From Desulfobacteraceae bacterium (GTDB lineage Bacteria; Desulfobacterota; Desulfobacteria; Desulfobacterales; Desulfosarcinaceae): 64,000 nt of DNA. The translations under genes were made by a program, and so were the position numbers. The DNA is taken from contig JAAERL010001167.1 in assembly GCA_024230435.1 (NCBI GenBank), forward strand, positions 62,001 to 126,000, written 5' to 3'. Positions 52,229 to 61,310 of the stretch are shown piece after piece; the first letter of the stretch is position 1, and each line of letters opens with the position of its first letter. The notes beneath the pieces were generated by a model. It saw only the letters and a list, made by a program, of their open reading frames with translations, had not been told where the DNA came from and did no database searches.

Positions 52229-54190
52229 TTACAGCCTATCTGCTTTGGATTTGGGTGTTTTTTTGGGAATCCGCAGAGTCATCCGGGTTCCTTTGCCGGG
52301 TTGGGAGTCAGCGGTGATACTGCCGTTGTTTTTGCGAAGAATCTGGTTGGAGATGTATAGCCCCAATCCACTTCCGGACTTTTTGCGGGTGATAAAATAG
52401 GGGGTGAAAATTTTGGATAGGGTTTCTGGATTCATTCCCAGGCCATTGTCACGGACTTCGAAAACGATGTCTGAATTATCAGAATACACTTTAAATTCAA
52501 TAAAATGGGATTTATCACGGTCGCGGCTGGTGGCGCAGGCATCAAGGGCGTTTTCCAATAAATTGGTCAATACAGAATGCAAAATGCCTGCGTCAACCTT
52601 AATTTTTTGCAGTTTAGGATCAAAATCACACCGCAGTTCAATTGCCTTGTTCATTGCCTTGGGACGAGTGAGGTTTACTATTTCTTCGGCTAATTCGATA
52701 ACATCCACCCGCTCCCATTTCAAATTTTTTTCCTTGGCGTAGTAAAGAATATCCAAGACCATGCTGCGAATACGCTCAATCATAAGTTGCACGATATCCC
52801 AGCCTTCTTTTATCTGATCCAGGTTTTTAGTTTCAAACCCGCTGTCCAATATATAAATTCCGCCATCCAGACCTGTTAGTAACCCCTTGATTCCGTGAGA
52901 TACCGAACCGATCATAAGCCCCAGGGAAGACAGTTGATCTTGCAGTTGGCGCATCCGGGTCACATCCGTGGAAAGTTCCATGACATGGGTTATCTTACCG
53001 GACTCATCCCGTATGGGCGATGTCCAGATAAGCATGCGGTATTTTGCCCCGTTAGGGGCTGTGACATCCTTTTCACTTTGATGAGGCAAGCCGTCTTTGA
53101 ATGTTTTGCGCACCGGGCAATCTGGGCAGGCATTGCCTCTTTGCTGATAGATCTCATAACAACGCGCGGATTCGGGATTTGCAAAATCTTCCCTGAATCT
53201 GCGGTTTGCCGCTGTAATACGCATTTTTTCATCTTGAACTGTTATGTAGCAAGGGGCCGCATCAAACAAGTCTTCATAAAGCTGCCGGGTTGTACGCAGT
53301 TCGGTTTGCAATCGCCGTATTTCATCGATATCGGCGGCGATTTCAACAACCAGTTCCACATCCCCGCCTGCGTTGCGGATGGGCGCAGTGTGGACGATCA
53401 CGGGCGATGTGGCGCCATCAAGCAAGGTTACTGTTGTATTCAACCGCTGTCCTTTACCGCTGTCAAAGGTGGCTTTTGCCGGACAAGGGATCAAGGCCTC
53501 TTTCAGTGCGCCGTAAATACTACAGCTTGATTTTCCTGTCTGATCACCTAATCGATTGATATAGCGCTGGTTGGCGGCCACCACCTTCAGCCTGGGCGAA
53601 TGGATGGAAACAAAGCAAGGCAGCTCGTTAAAGTAGCCCATCCCCTGATCCACGTCACCGGCGAGGTTACGCATGGCCACCGCCAATCCGTCAATGGCCT
53701 GCCCAACAGCGGCTCGTCTTTCTGCTTCAATCAACCGGGCGGATTTTTCTTCTACAAGCCGTTCCAGGTTTTTTGTATAGGCATTTAACTGCTCACGCAT
53801 TTGAATGCGTTCATTGGCCCGCTTGAGAGCAATTGCCAGCACATCATCATCAATGGGTTTGGTTACAAAATCGGTAGCCTCTAGCTTGAGGCAGGCAATG
53901 GCCAAATCCATATCGCCATGGCCGGTAAGAACGATGACTTCGGTATCGGGATTATCTTGCTTGATTTGCTTTAGCAGGGCGACTCCGTCCATTACCGGCA
54001 TTTTGATGTCTGTGATAACGATATGCGGATTTTTTAGGCGAAAAAGATCAAGTCCGCTTTTTCCGTCTTCAGCCGTTAGGACATTATAGCCGAGGTCGCT
54101 CAGAGAAATATCCAGAACCTTTCGGATCCCCTCTTCATCGTCAACGATCAGCAAAGTTTTTGCGGTTGCATCAGACACGGATTTTTTCAT
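52229..54190 (-). CDS. Histidine kinase with N-terminal receiver and two PAS domains
   Basis: 653 residues. Receiver (LLIVDDEE, ITDIKMPVMDG, Asp61, KPIDDD), a coiled helix, two PAS domains (about 165-290 and 300-415; the second contains CPDCPVRKTF, a Cys-rich stretch that might sense metals or redox), a kinase His in SVSHGIKG (about 432), and an HATPase with NLLENALDAC, DNGLGM and GSGLGLY. No membrane helix. It is the last gene of the hmc-linked run and partners the small receiver protein upstream; a role in signalling redox state for hmc is an inference. Confidence 0.87.
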   Translation of the reverse strand: MKKSVSDATAKTLLIVDDEEGIRKVLDISLSDLGYNVLTAEDGKSGLDLFRLKNPHIVITDIKMPVMDGVALLKQIKQDNPDTEVIVLTGHGDMDLAIACLKLEATDFVTKPIDDDVLAIALKRANERIQMREQLNAYTKNLERLVEEKSARLIEAERRAAVGQAIDGLAVAMRNLAGDVDQGMGYFNELPCFVSIHSPRLKVVAANQRYINRLGDQTGKSSCSIYGALKEALIPCPAKATFDSGKGQRLNTTVTLLDGATSPVIVHTAPIRNAGGDVELVVEIAADIDEIRRLQTELRTTRQLYEDLFDAAPCYITVQDEKMRITAANRRFREDFANPESARCYEIYQQRGNACPDCPVRKTFKDGLPHQSEKDVTAPNGAKYRMLIWTSPIRDESGKITHVMELSTDVTRMRQLQDQLSSLGLMIGSVSHGIKGLLTGLDGGIYILDSGFETKNLDQIKEGWDIVQLMIERIRSMVLDILYYAKEKNLKWERVDVIELAEEIVNLTRPKAMNKAIELRCDFDPKLQKIKVDAGILHSVLTNLLENALDACATSRDRDKSHFIEFKVYSDNSDIVFEVRDNGLGMNPETLSKIFTPYFITRKKSGSGLGLYISNQILRKNNGSITADSQPGKGTRMTLRIPKKTPKSKADRL

Positions 54191-54216
54191 CAGCTATGCG
54201 ACTCTTATTTAGGAGT

Positions 54217-54645
54217 TCATACCAGCATACCTAAAATTGTCCTGGCCAAGTTCAAAAGGGCCTCGGGTTCGGGGGGCTTTCCCATATAAGCTTCCGGACG
54301 GGGAACAGGTTTATCCAGTTTTGCATTTAGCATTTTAAGGTAATGCCGAAAGGATGGTTCATCTACTGCGGAAAGCATTATTACCGGAATTGCATTCAAG
54401 TCCGGATCGTTTTTCAACGCTTTATATATCAAAGCTCCGCCTTCGCCCGGCATCATTATATCCAAAATAACCAAATCCGGTTTAGTCTGCCTGGCTTTTT
54501 CAAGTCCCTGCCGGCCATCTCTTGCAACCACGGTCCGGAACCCGCTGGTTTCGAACACGGTGGATAAAAAAATCCGCATATCCATTTCATCATCAACAAT
54601 GAGAATGGCTGGTTTTTCGGCATCACCCGGAAAAGTACCCGTCAT
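54217..54645 (-). CDS. Single-domain response regulator
   Basis: 142 residues, receiver only: LIVDDEMDMR, phosphoacceptor Asp62 in LDIMMPGEGG, and a GKPPEPEAL segment for the conserved Lys. In Desulfovibrio the hmc operon is followed by rrf1, a response regulator, so this may be its counterpart. It lies 27 bp before the histidine kinase gene. Confidence 0.85.
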   Translation of the reverse strand: MTGTFPGDAEKPAILIVDDEMDMRIFLSTVFETSGFRTVVARDGRQGLEKARQTKPDLVILDIMMPGEGGALIYKALKNDPDLNAIPVIMLSAVDEPSFRHYLKMLNAKLDKPVPRPEAYMGKPPEPEALLNLARTILGMLV

Positions 54646-54690
54646 TGGCAGCCCGCCCTGTAAAAGAAATCTTTGCCATTTTAGCGTCTA

Positions 54691-54835
54691 TCGGCAAAAT
54701 AGAAAAATTTGATCCAAATCAAGGCATGCGAAAAATTTACCACAGGCATCGTAATTGATATGCCGCCAGGGGTTGATATTTCGAGGATAAAGTTTTCGCA
54801 CACCTTGAAGATATTGCATAAATTGTCCATTTATG
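54691..54835 (+). repeat. Dispersed repeat family C, most complete copy
   Basis: TCGGCAAAATAGAAAAATTT, GATCCAAATCAAGGCATGCG, AAAAATTTACCACAGGC, ATTGATATGCCGCCAGGGG, TTGATATTTCGAGGATAAAG, CACCTTGAAGATATTGC and AAATTGTCCATTTATG. It fills the gap between the universal stress gene and the receiver gene. Confidence 0.65.
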
Positions 54836-54855
54836 AGGAGACATTAGTTACGAAG

Positions 54856-55770
54856 TCAGGCCTTATCAAGTTTGTTTACACTGGCGACCGGACAAGCCGA
54901 ACGTAGCACCACTTGTTCCACAGTGCTTCCAAACAACGCCAACTCGGGATCGATTTCACGGGCATGATGGGCCATGACAATAAGGTCCGCCTGGCGATCC
55001 CTTGCGAATTTGAGAATTTCAATATAGGGTGCGCCTTCCCAAATTTCAACGGTGTGGTTTTCAAAACCTTTAAGCCTTGGTAAATATTTATTTTCAATTT
55101 TCTCACGAGCGGATTGAATACACGCTTCGATATCCTCTTGTGCTTTTATCAATCCTGCATCGGTTGCCTTCAAATCAACGGCATGGAAAATATGTAAATT
55201 GGCGTTTACTTGCTTGGCCAGTTTGCAGGCCCATGAAAAAGCCGCCTCTGAGGCTTTTGAAAAATCAGTAGCTACAACGATATTGGAAAAGAGTTTCCAG
55301 CAGGTAGTACATGGGCGGCTGATAATGGCTATTGGGCATCGGGCGTTTTTTGCCACTTTTTGCATGGTGCTTCCCACAACGCTGCGGTAACGCGAAGCGC
55401 CAACATCTTCGGGACGGGTGTGTGCCCCCATAACGATAAGATCCACATTCTCTTTGCGGGCCTTGCGCAAAATTTCCCGGTGAGGCATGCCTATAGCTGC
55501 TTCGATGGTAACTTTTTCAGCATCCTGGAGAAGCTTATCATAAGTATTTTTCATTTCTTCCTTGACCCAGTCAAGGTAGTCGTTATCGGCCAGTTCGTTT
55601 CCTCCGGTTCGAACATCGGTGACAAATGGGCTGAAACCATGGGTTGGAATACCAAGAACATGAAAGACGATCAGTTCGGCATCCCACTTTAATTCTAAAT
55701 CAAAAGCTACCTTGGCGGCATTGTCGCAGACCGGCGAGGCTGTTGTGGCAAAAAGGATTTTTTTAAACAT
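54856..55770 (-). CDS. Tandem universal stress protein
   Basis: 304 residues, two UspA domains (1-150 and 155-304). Each ends with the nucleotide-binding pattern: VMGAHTRPEDVGASRYRSVVGS and VMAHHAREIDPELALFGSTVEQV. GGAGGTGACAT precedes the ATG. Members of this family bind ATP and tune stress or energy responses. Placement 3 bp after the preceding unknown gene ties it to the hmc operon. Confidence 0.9.
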   Translation of the reverse strand: MFKKILFATTASPVCDNAAKVAFDLELKWDAELIVFHVLGIPTHGFSPFVTDVRTGGNELADNDYLDWVKEEMKNTYDKLLQDAEKVTIEAAIGMPHREILRKARKENVDLIVMGAHTRPEDVGASRYRSVVGSTMQKVAKNARCPIAIISRPCTTCWKLFSNIVVATDFSKASEAAFSWACKLAKQVNANLHIFHAVDLKATDAGLIKAQEDIEACIQSAREKIENKYLPRLKGFENHTVEIWEGAPYIEILKFARDRQADLIVMAHHAREIDPELALFGSTVEQVVLRSACPVASVNKLDKA

Positions 55771-55773
55771 ATG

Positions 55774-56310
55774 TCACCTCCTTAGTTGGCATTCAGGCGG
55801 AGCACCATGAAAACTGAGTTCCCAGGCAATACCGTCAATAAATTCAAATAACGTATATATTGTATCATAAGAGAAGGTATCAACGCTATCGCCGAAAATG
55901 ATGTGCTTGAGCTGGCCAAGGCGAAGGGGCATATCCATGAGAAAATCCAGGGCAAGTGAACGAACCTGTTCGGTTTGCGTATCTTTGACACCACGAAGGC
56001 AATTGTAAATCTCCAGCCGCGGTTGGCCTGGGTATCCAATCATCTCCACTGTTTTTGCAAATTCAAGGCAAGTATAATCGGGCCATAAACAGCCCTGAGG
56101 CGGGCAATTGGCGTACTGTTGACATAAAATCTTAAAAAAATCACTTAATTGGGCAAAATCCGGATAGGAGTCAATCATGTAAAAATAGCTGCGCAGCGTG
56201 CACTTGGGCTCAAGCACAATTTGGCAGCCAAGCAGTTGCAGTGCCCGGGATGTCACAGCCTTGCCTTGCATTTCCAAGATACCGTTGGATTTTAGTGTAA
56301 CCTGGTTCAT
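55774..56310 (-). CDS. Unknown soluble protein of the hmc operon
   Basis: 178 residues, no signal or membrane segment. Cysteines cluster in the middle (KILCQQYANCPPQGCLWPDYTC, read across about 61-82), which could bind a metal. The rest is mixed helical. I do not recognise the family. It lies 71 bp after hmcF and 3 bp before the stress-protein gene, so it is very likely co-transcribed and may serve regulation or assembly of the Hmc complex. Confidence 0.6.
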   Translation of the reverse strand: MNQVTLKSNGILEMQGKAVTSRALQLLGCQIVLEPKCTLRSYFYMIDSYPDFAQLSDFFKILCQQYANCPPQGCLWPDYTCLEFAKTVEMIGYPGQPRLEIYNCLRGVKDTQTEQVRSLALDFLMDMPLRLGQLKHIIFGDSVDTFSYDTIYTLFEFIDGIAWELSFHGAPPECQLRR

Positions 56311-56381
56311 ATCCCTTTCTTACTATCATCTATCCATAAATGTTCAATTATAAAAGGTTTTTATAAACACACATTACATGA

Positions 56382-57767
56382 TTATTCGTCTTTAGGTTTT
56401 AAGTGTTCAGGAACCAGCACCATTTTCAACAAAACAGGCTTTAAAAAACTCCAGCGTATACCAATATGGTAAATTTCTTCCATATCCCGGATGGCGTCCC
56501 AGCAGTTGTGGCACGGGGCGATAACTAACTTGGCTCCCGTGTCCAGGACCTGGTCCCGCTTAATTTTCAGGCCGATATTACGTTGCTCGCGATAGCGCCC
56601 GATGCCGTTAAACCCGCCGCCGCCGCCGCAACAAAAATTATACTCCCGGCACGGTGTCATTTCCCGGAAATCTTCGGCAATGTAACTCATGATCTCGCGG
56701 GCGCATTCGGCCAGGCCGGCATTGCGGATATAATTGCAAGAATCCTGATAGGTTACGGGTTCTTTTATTTTTTTGGACGGATCGATTTTCAGCTTACCTG
56801 TCCGCAGGGCCTCGGCCAGCCATTCCACGTAATGCAGGCTTTCAATAGGGGTTTTTCCCGTTTTTAATCCTGCCCAGTATGGGCCTTCAACAACGGTGGC
56901 GCGGTAAGCATGGCCGCACTCGGTAACCACCATGCGCTTAGATTTTAAGCGCTTCATGGCGTCATAAACACTTTCCACCTGCATTTTACATGCAGCCCAG
57001 TCACCGGCAAACATGGCCAGGCTGGTTTCCTCCCAGCCTTGACTAGGAACGGTCCAGTTTTCTCCGGCCAGATGGAACAATATGGCCGCTTCAGCCAAGT
57101 CTTCCGGATAATGTTTTACCTCACGGGCATTAACAGTGTACATGATATCCGCATCGGGCTTGTCAATGGGAAAAGTCAGTCCCGGCCAGTCTTCTTCATA
57201 CTCCTCACACATCCACTCGCAGGTTTCCACCCAATCTTCGGTGGTAACATCCATTTGCGCTCTGTAGACACGATGCATGCCGGAACCGATTTTTAGCTCC
57301 CAGGGGACAAAACCTTGTGAAAAAAGCAGCCCGCGCAGATAGCCGAACATGACACCCATGTCGATGCCAAAGGGACAATACATGGCGCAACGGTTACAGC
57401 AGGTGCATTTGGACCAGGCCGTATCCATACAATGATGCATGAAATCGTTGTCCACCTTACCTTTACGCTTGACCAACTCGCCAAGGGTTGACTGAATTTT
57501 ATAGGAAGGCACCTGTTTGGGATCACGACCATTGGTAAGGTATAAAAAACAACTGTCGGCGCACATGCCGCAGTGGGCACAAATCTCAAGCCAGGTCCGT
57601 AAACGCGATTTGAGGGTTTTGCGGATCACGCCCCACAAGACTGTGGCGTTAACATCCAGCTGTTTCATTTCCTCATAGTATTTTTTTCCGCTTTTATCAG
57701 CTAAAAGAGCATGTAATGCTTCTTGGGTATCAATGGTTTTTTTGTTGCAAAGTGTTCCTTCAGGCAT
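56382..57767 (-). CDS. hmcF: Hmc complex cytosolic Fe-S protein with CCG domains
   Basis: 461 residues. An N-terminal pair of 4Fe-4S motifs ([23 protein letters not shown]) is followed by HdrD-like cysteine-rich domains: the CCG signature is in [13 protein letters not shown] near 385 and PCHNCWD near 420. It resembles heterodisulfide reductase HdrD and is the cytoplasmic electron-exchanging subunit of the transmembrane redox complex. AGGAT precedes the ATG. Operon position after hmcE agrees with Desulfovibrio. Confidence 0.88.
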   Translation of the reverse strand: MPEGTLCNKKTIDTQEALHALLADKSGKKYYEEMKQLDVNATVLWGVIRKTLKSRLRTWLEICAHCGMCADSCFLYLTNGRDPKQVPSYKIQSTLGELVKRKGKVDNDFMHHCMDTAWSKCTCCNRCAMYCPFGIDMGVMFGYLRGLLFSQGFVPWELKIGSGMHRVYRAQMDVTTEDWVETCEWMCEEYEEDWPGLTFPIDKPDADIMYTVNAREVKHYPEDLAEAAILFHLAGENWTVPSQGWEETSLAMFAGDWAACKMQVESVYDAMKRLKSKRMVVTECGHAYRATVVEGPYWAGLKTGKTPIESLHYVEWLAEALRTGKLKIDPSKKIKEPVTYQDSCNYIRNAGLAECAREIMSYIAEDFREMTPCREYNFCCGGGGGFNGIGRYREQRNIGLKIKRDQVLDTGAKLVIAPCHNCWDAIRDMEEIYHIGIRWSFLKPVLLKMVLVPEHLKPKDE

Positions 57768-57842
57768 AGCGCTATCCTAACATGACAGGGGTTGAAAATT
57801 CATCGGAATCCAATACTGATTCCCCGCTTGGCGGTTTGTTAG

Positions 57843-58523
57843 CTACCAGGGAAAACCCTTGCTTTTCATGCCACCGCGTTTGATGCCGAAATCCATACCA
57901 ATCTGCGCCCGGGACATAAAAAAGAGAATAAAGTGAGACAGCTTGGTAAATGGAATGGCGATTAGCATTATTTCACCGCACAAAATGTGCAGGATCAACC
58001 AAAAATTATAATTTCCGATTTGGTGATACGCCATAAACCCGGTAAAAAAAGGCGCCACGGCAATGACCAGCAGCAGGATATCATAGGCTGTAGTCAGAAT
58101 CCGCACAGGGGGCAGGGCAATACGCCGAACAAGGATAAACAGCGCAGCTACCATAACGGCGATAGTCAAGGCATCGGCCAGAGCCTCGGGTAAGGCGGGC
58201 AGACCGAATCCTATCCAGCTTTGCTTTAATAACTCGTTATGCCCCAATAAAAAAACCGGCGTGATCAACAATCCGAAATGAAAAATGAACACCAGGGCCG
58301 TAAATCCTGAATAGTATCGCCAGCCATGAGTACCATAAGGTATCAGCCAACACAGAATCGATCGCAGGGCTCCCCTGACGCCATACCTGGCATTTTGGGT
58401 ATAGGCGACGCGATCGGCCTGCCAGTTCAAACCTTTGACATACCATATAAACCGCCAGACCAAACCCAAAAAGAAAATCAGAAAGGTACTCAAGGCCAAC
58501 GGCCCGGAGACAAACTCATACAT
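57843..58523 (-). CDS. hmcE: Hmc complex membrane subunit (NarI/cytochrome b-like)
   Basis: 226 residues from ATG 58523 with AGGAG six bases upstream. About five membrane helices (around 8-28, 70-95, 120-150, 155-180, 185-210) place it in the inner membrane. His residues in TM segments (FHFGLLI, LHILCGE) may bind haem b as in NarI/DsrM-like proteins. It would carry electrons between periplasmic cytochrome and cytosolic HmcF. Confidence 0.85.
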   Translation of the reverse strand: MYEFVSGPLALSTFLIFFLGLVWRFIWYVKGLNWQADRVAYTQNARYGVRGALRSILCWLIPYGTHGWRYYSGFTALVFIFHFGLLITPVFLLGHNELLKQSWIGFGLPALPEALADALTIAVMVAALFILVRRIALPPVRILTTAYDILLLVIAVAPFFTGFMAYHQIGNYNFWLILHILCGEIMLIAIPFTKLSHFILFFMSRAQIGMDFGIKRGGMKSKGFPW

Positions 58524-58582
58524 GGTCAACTCCTAAAAACACTGATACTTTTGTATTAAGGAAGGCCAAACTACCCGGCTTC

Positions 58583-58711
58583 CTATTCATCGTCACGGCC
58601 CGCAAGAAATTTCCAAATGGCGGGCATAGCCACCAGAATACAAATAATTAATATATAAATGATGTTTTTGGTATGGAGCATAAACTCCTGAAGCGTATGA
58701 ATACCATCCAT
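58583..58711 (-). CDS. hmcD: Hmc complex small membrane subunit
   Basis: 42 residues, too short for usual gene calling. From ATG 58711 (AAGGAG upstream) the product has a polar start (MDGIHTLQEFMLHTK), one hydrophobic helix (IIYILIICILVAMPAIW) and a charged end (FLAGRDDE). Size, single helix and place between hmcC and hmcE match HmcD of Desulfovibrio. Its start is only 37 bp downstream of the miniature element in the transcription direction. Confidence 0.8.
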   Translation of the reverse strand: MDGIHTLQEFMLHTKNIIYILIICILVAMPAIWKFLAGRDDE

Positions 58712-58747
58712 CGTTATTCGACTCCTTGGCAGATTTTTTTTAGTTTA

Positions 58748-58906
58748 GGCGATTTCTGTTAAAGAATATACCATCTTGTATGTCTTTTTTCCCGTCTTCT
58801 GCGTTATGCCAAAGGTGCGAATACGTTAAGTATGCAAACTTTGGCACGCCTTGAATACGAAAAAAAATCGAAGCTCAATCTGGTATATTCTTTTCCGCCA
58901 ATCGCC
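58748..58906 (-). mobile_element. Miniature inverted-repeat element, copy 6 (159 bp), inside hmc operon
   Basis: Starts GGCGATTTCTGTTAAAGAAT, ends TTTTCCGCCAATCGCC; TTA at 58745-58747 and 58907-58909. It lies between hmcC and hmcD, 30 bp after the hmcC stop, and would be transcribed as a large hairpin within the polycistronic RNA. Confidence 0.9.
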
Positions 58907-58936
58907 TTACCTGCCGGAAAATCGTGCCTTATCATT

Positions 58937-60106
58937 TTAATGCGGCTCGTAATCCGGATGCTCATATAAAATCGGCATACGCGTGCATATAAAACGGAAC
59001 GCGAGCAATCCAGCGGTCACAATAAATACCGATATGCCAATTTCCATCCAGTGGGGAAAATAGCGTTCACTGGACGGCAGGTGATAATTGAATGCCACCA
59101 TGCTGATATTAAACCGGTTGACAATGATACCCAACACGGTCCAGGCGGCGGTCCAGCGAATTAACCGTATATTATTTTCACGCACCCCTAACATGTAGCA
59201 AAACGCAGGCAGGGCAACGAATCCGAACAGCTCGACCAAGAACCAGGCGCCGTAGCCTGAGGCCAGGTAATGCCAGTTGTTGTCCGCAGCGATTCCGATA
59301 ACCTTAATCATAAAATAACCGGTTAGCACCCAAGCCGCGGCTTTACCGAAGCCCAAGGCTAAATCATCCTTGGTTTCAATGTGATGATGATCCATTTTAT
59401 GTTTCAGATAGCGGTAAGACAGGCTACCCTCAAAAATCACCATGGATAATCCGGCAATTATACTTGTTATAAAAAAGTAAATGGGAATATAGGGCGAATA
59501 CCACAAAGGATGCAATTTTGAAGGGGCAATCAGGAACAGGGCGCCCAGTGAAGATTGATGCAGGGTTGACAAAATAACACCGAAAATGGTCAGCACCATG
59601 GTTAATTTGACAACAATCGCCCGGGCCTTTTTAAATCCCAGCCATTCAAGCGGCGCAGGTGTAAACTCGATGAACAGCACCGATAAATAAAGCGCCACAC
59701 AAGCGCCAACCTCAAAAAGCAAAGAGGTGGTTCCGCGGGAGATCAAAAAGGGATAGGGCAATCGCCATGGCCGGCCTACATCATAGTTCAAAGCCAGAAC
59801 CACAAGGGCATAGCCTAAAAAACCCGTAAGAATGGCAGGCCTTACAGCGGCATGAAACCGCTTCATCCCGAAAATATAGACTGCGGCTGATGTGACATAT
59901 CCACCAGCGGCTAAGGCGACGCCAACCAGAAGATCAAAACCGATCCAGATCCCCCAGGGATTGTTGTCGGATAAATTGGTAGTGGCGCCTAATCCTTTGG
60001 TGAATCGAACTGCCGTAATAAACAGCCCGAGGATGACGATGATACCCGCAACCACGTTAAACGGCGTAAAAACTGAATTACGTGTGGCGGCAGTTTCGTG
60101 GGACAT
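58937..60106 (-). CDS. hmcC: Hmc complex NrfD-like membrane subunit
   Basis: 389 residues from ATG 60106 (GAGGAGGATTTCCC upstream; an earlier ATG 12 codons up is rejected). About ten membrane helices, with the NrfD/PsrC pattern (NPWGIWIGFDLLVGVALAAGG, about 38-58). Such subunits exchange electrons with menaquinol or pass them through the membrane. It follows the Fe-S subunit hmcB, as in the Hmc operon. Confidence 0.9.
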   Translation of the reverse strand: MSHETAATRNSVFTPFNVVAGIIVILGLFITAVRFTKGLGATTNLSDNNPWGIWIGFDLLVGVALAAGGYVTSAAVYIFGMKRFHAAVRPAILTGFLGYALVVLALNYDVGRPWRLPYPFLISRGTTSLLFEVGACVALYLSVLFIEFTPAPLEWLGFKKARAIVVKLTMVLTIFGVILSTLHQSSLGALFLIAPSKLHPLWYSPYIPIYFFITSIIAGLSMVIFEGSLSYRYLKHKMDHHHIETKDDLALGFGKAAAWVLTGYFMIKVIGIAADNNWHYLASGYGAWFLVELFGFVALPAFCYMLGVRENNIRLIRWTAAWTVLGIIVNRFNISMVAFNYHLPSSERYFPHWMEIGISVFIVTAGLLAFRFICTRMPILYEHPDYEPH

Positions 60107-60187
60107 GGGAAATCCTCCTCGCAATATCAAAAGTGTACCCATTTGATTTAATAAGCCTTGCTTGGCGCGGCTTAGCTTTTGGAACTA

Positions 60188-61294
60188 TTAAGTTTTATCT
60201 TCGTCTGAACCTTCGTCTCCGGACTGCTCCCGTGCGGCTTTTTGCGCCTCTTGCCGGGCCTTGGCATCTTGTTCAAGCGCTTTTTTCACTTCACGCTCAA
60301 TTGCCGCAGTCTTATCGGCAGCAGCCTTTTCCATGGCGGCTTTAATCTTGGCGTCAGCTTCTTCGTTGGCCTTTGAAACAGCCTGATTTACAGCGTCCGC
60401 CTGCTGCTTTGCGGCTATTTTTTCCTTACGCCGGTTAATGGCGTAAATGCCGGTCAACAGCACTGGCCACAGCCCCGCAACTATCGGTACGGAGCCAAGT
60501 GCTCCGGAGGTCAGTTTACCGGCAGGCGTGTTGCCTAAATCCTCCCGCATACCTGTAGATGAAAATGAAACACCGGACAGGTAAAGCCAGTTTGTTCCGC
60601 CCATTTCATGCTCACCGTAAATATGGTCTATGTACCGGTCCGGGAAATTTCTGATACGCTCTCGGGCCACGTGGATAAGCTCTTTACGCTTGCCAAATAC
60701 CAGCGCTTCAGTGGGGCACGCTTGAACACAGCCTGGAAGCTTTCCTTCCTGCAGACGCGGGTGGCACATCGTGCATTTCATCACTCGCGGTGTAAAGGCC
60801 TCATTATATTCGTAGGCCGGAATTTCAAAGGGACAGGCGATCATACAATAACGGCACCCTACACACACATGGGCATTATAAGTGACCGAGCCGTCAGGGT
60901 TCTTTGTAAACGCCTTGACAAAACAAGCTGATGCACAGGCAGGTTCAAGGCAGTGATTGCACTGCTTTTTTACGTACACCATAGACGGTGCGCCGTCTTT
61001 ATCAGTTTGAAACTGATTGACCACTGTGTGCGACTGTGCATCGGTGCGCCGCTTTTGCTCTAACACTGTGAGCTCATCAAACGAAACATCCGGCGATGGC
61101 AGCTTGTTGACCTTATTACAGGCAGCTTCACATTTACGGCAGCCCACACAGCGGGTAATATCGTGCAGTACGCCCATGCTATCGGGATACCCCTTAAACT
61201 GCTTGTTCGAGCCGGCCTGCGCTGATGTTCCCGCGGCGCCCGCCATTCCGGCAGCCCCCATCCAGCCTAAGAATTTTCTTCGTGAAATTGACAT
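60188..61294 (-). CDS. hmcB: Hmc complex periplasmic Fe-S subunit with Tat signal
   Basis: 368 residues from ATG 61294 (GAGG upstream), 16 bp after hmcA; the longer frame start would overlap hmc[14 protein letters not shown] is a twin-arginine signal. Four 4Fe-4S motifs follow: [35 protein letters not shown] and CTMCHPRLQ...CVQAC. A C-terminal membrane helix (about 270-290) ends in a long Ala/Lys/Glu-rich coiled-coil tail, an unusual extension. Confidence 0.9.
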   Translation of the reverse strand: MSISRRKFLGWMGAAGMAGAAGTSAQAGSNKQFKGYPDSMGVLHDITRCVGCRKCEAACNKVNKLPSPDVSFDELTVLEQKRRTDAQSHTVVNQFQTDKDGAPSMVYVKKQCNHCLEPACASACFVKAFTKNPDGSVTYNAHVCVGCRYCMIACPFEIPAYEYNEAFTPRVMKCTMCHPRLQEGKLPGCVQACPTEALVFGKRKELIHVARERIRNFPDRYIDHIYGEHEMGGTNWLYLSGVSFSSTGMREDLGNTPAGKLTSGALGSVPIVAGLWPVLLTGIYAINRRKEKIAAKQQADAVNQAVSKANEEADAKIKAAMEKAAADKTAAIEREVKKALEQDAKARQEAQKAAREQSGDEGSDEDKT

Positions 61295-61310
61295 ACGCTT
61301 TACCTCAAGC

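Noticed and set aside
52895-53530. 211-residue forward open frame
   Set aside because: Antisense to the conserved PAS histidine kinase; a codon-bias shadow.
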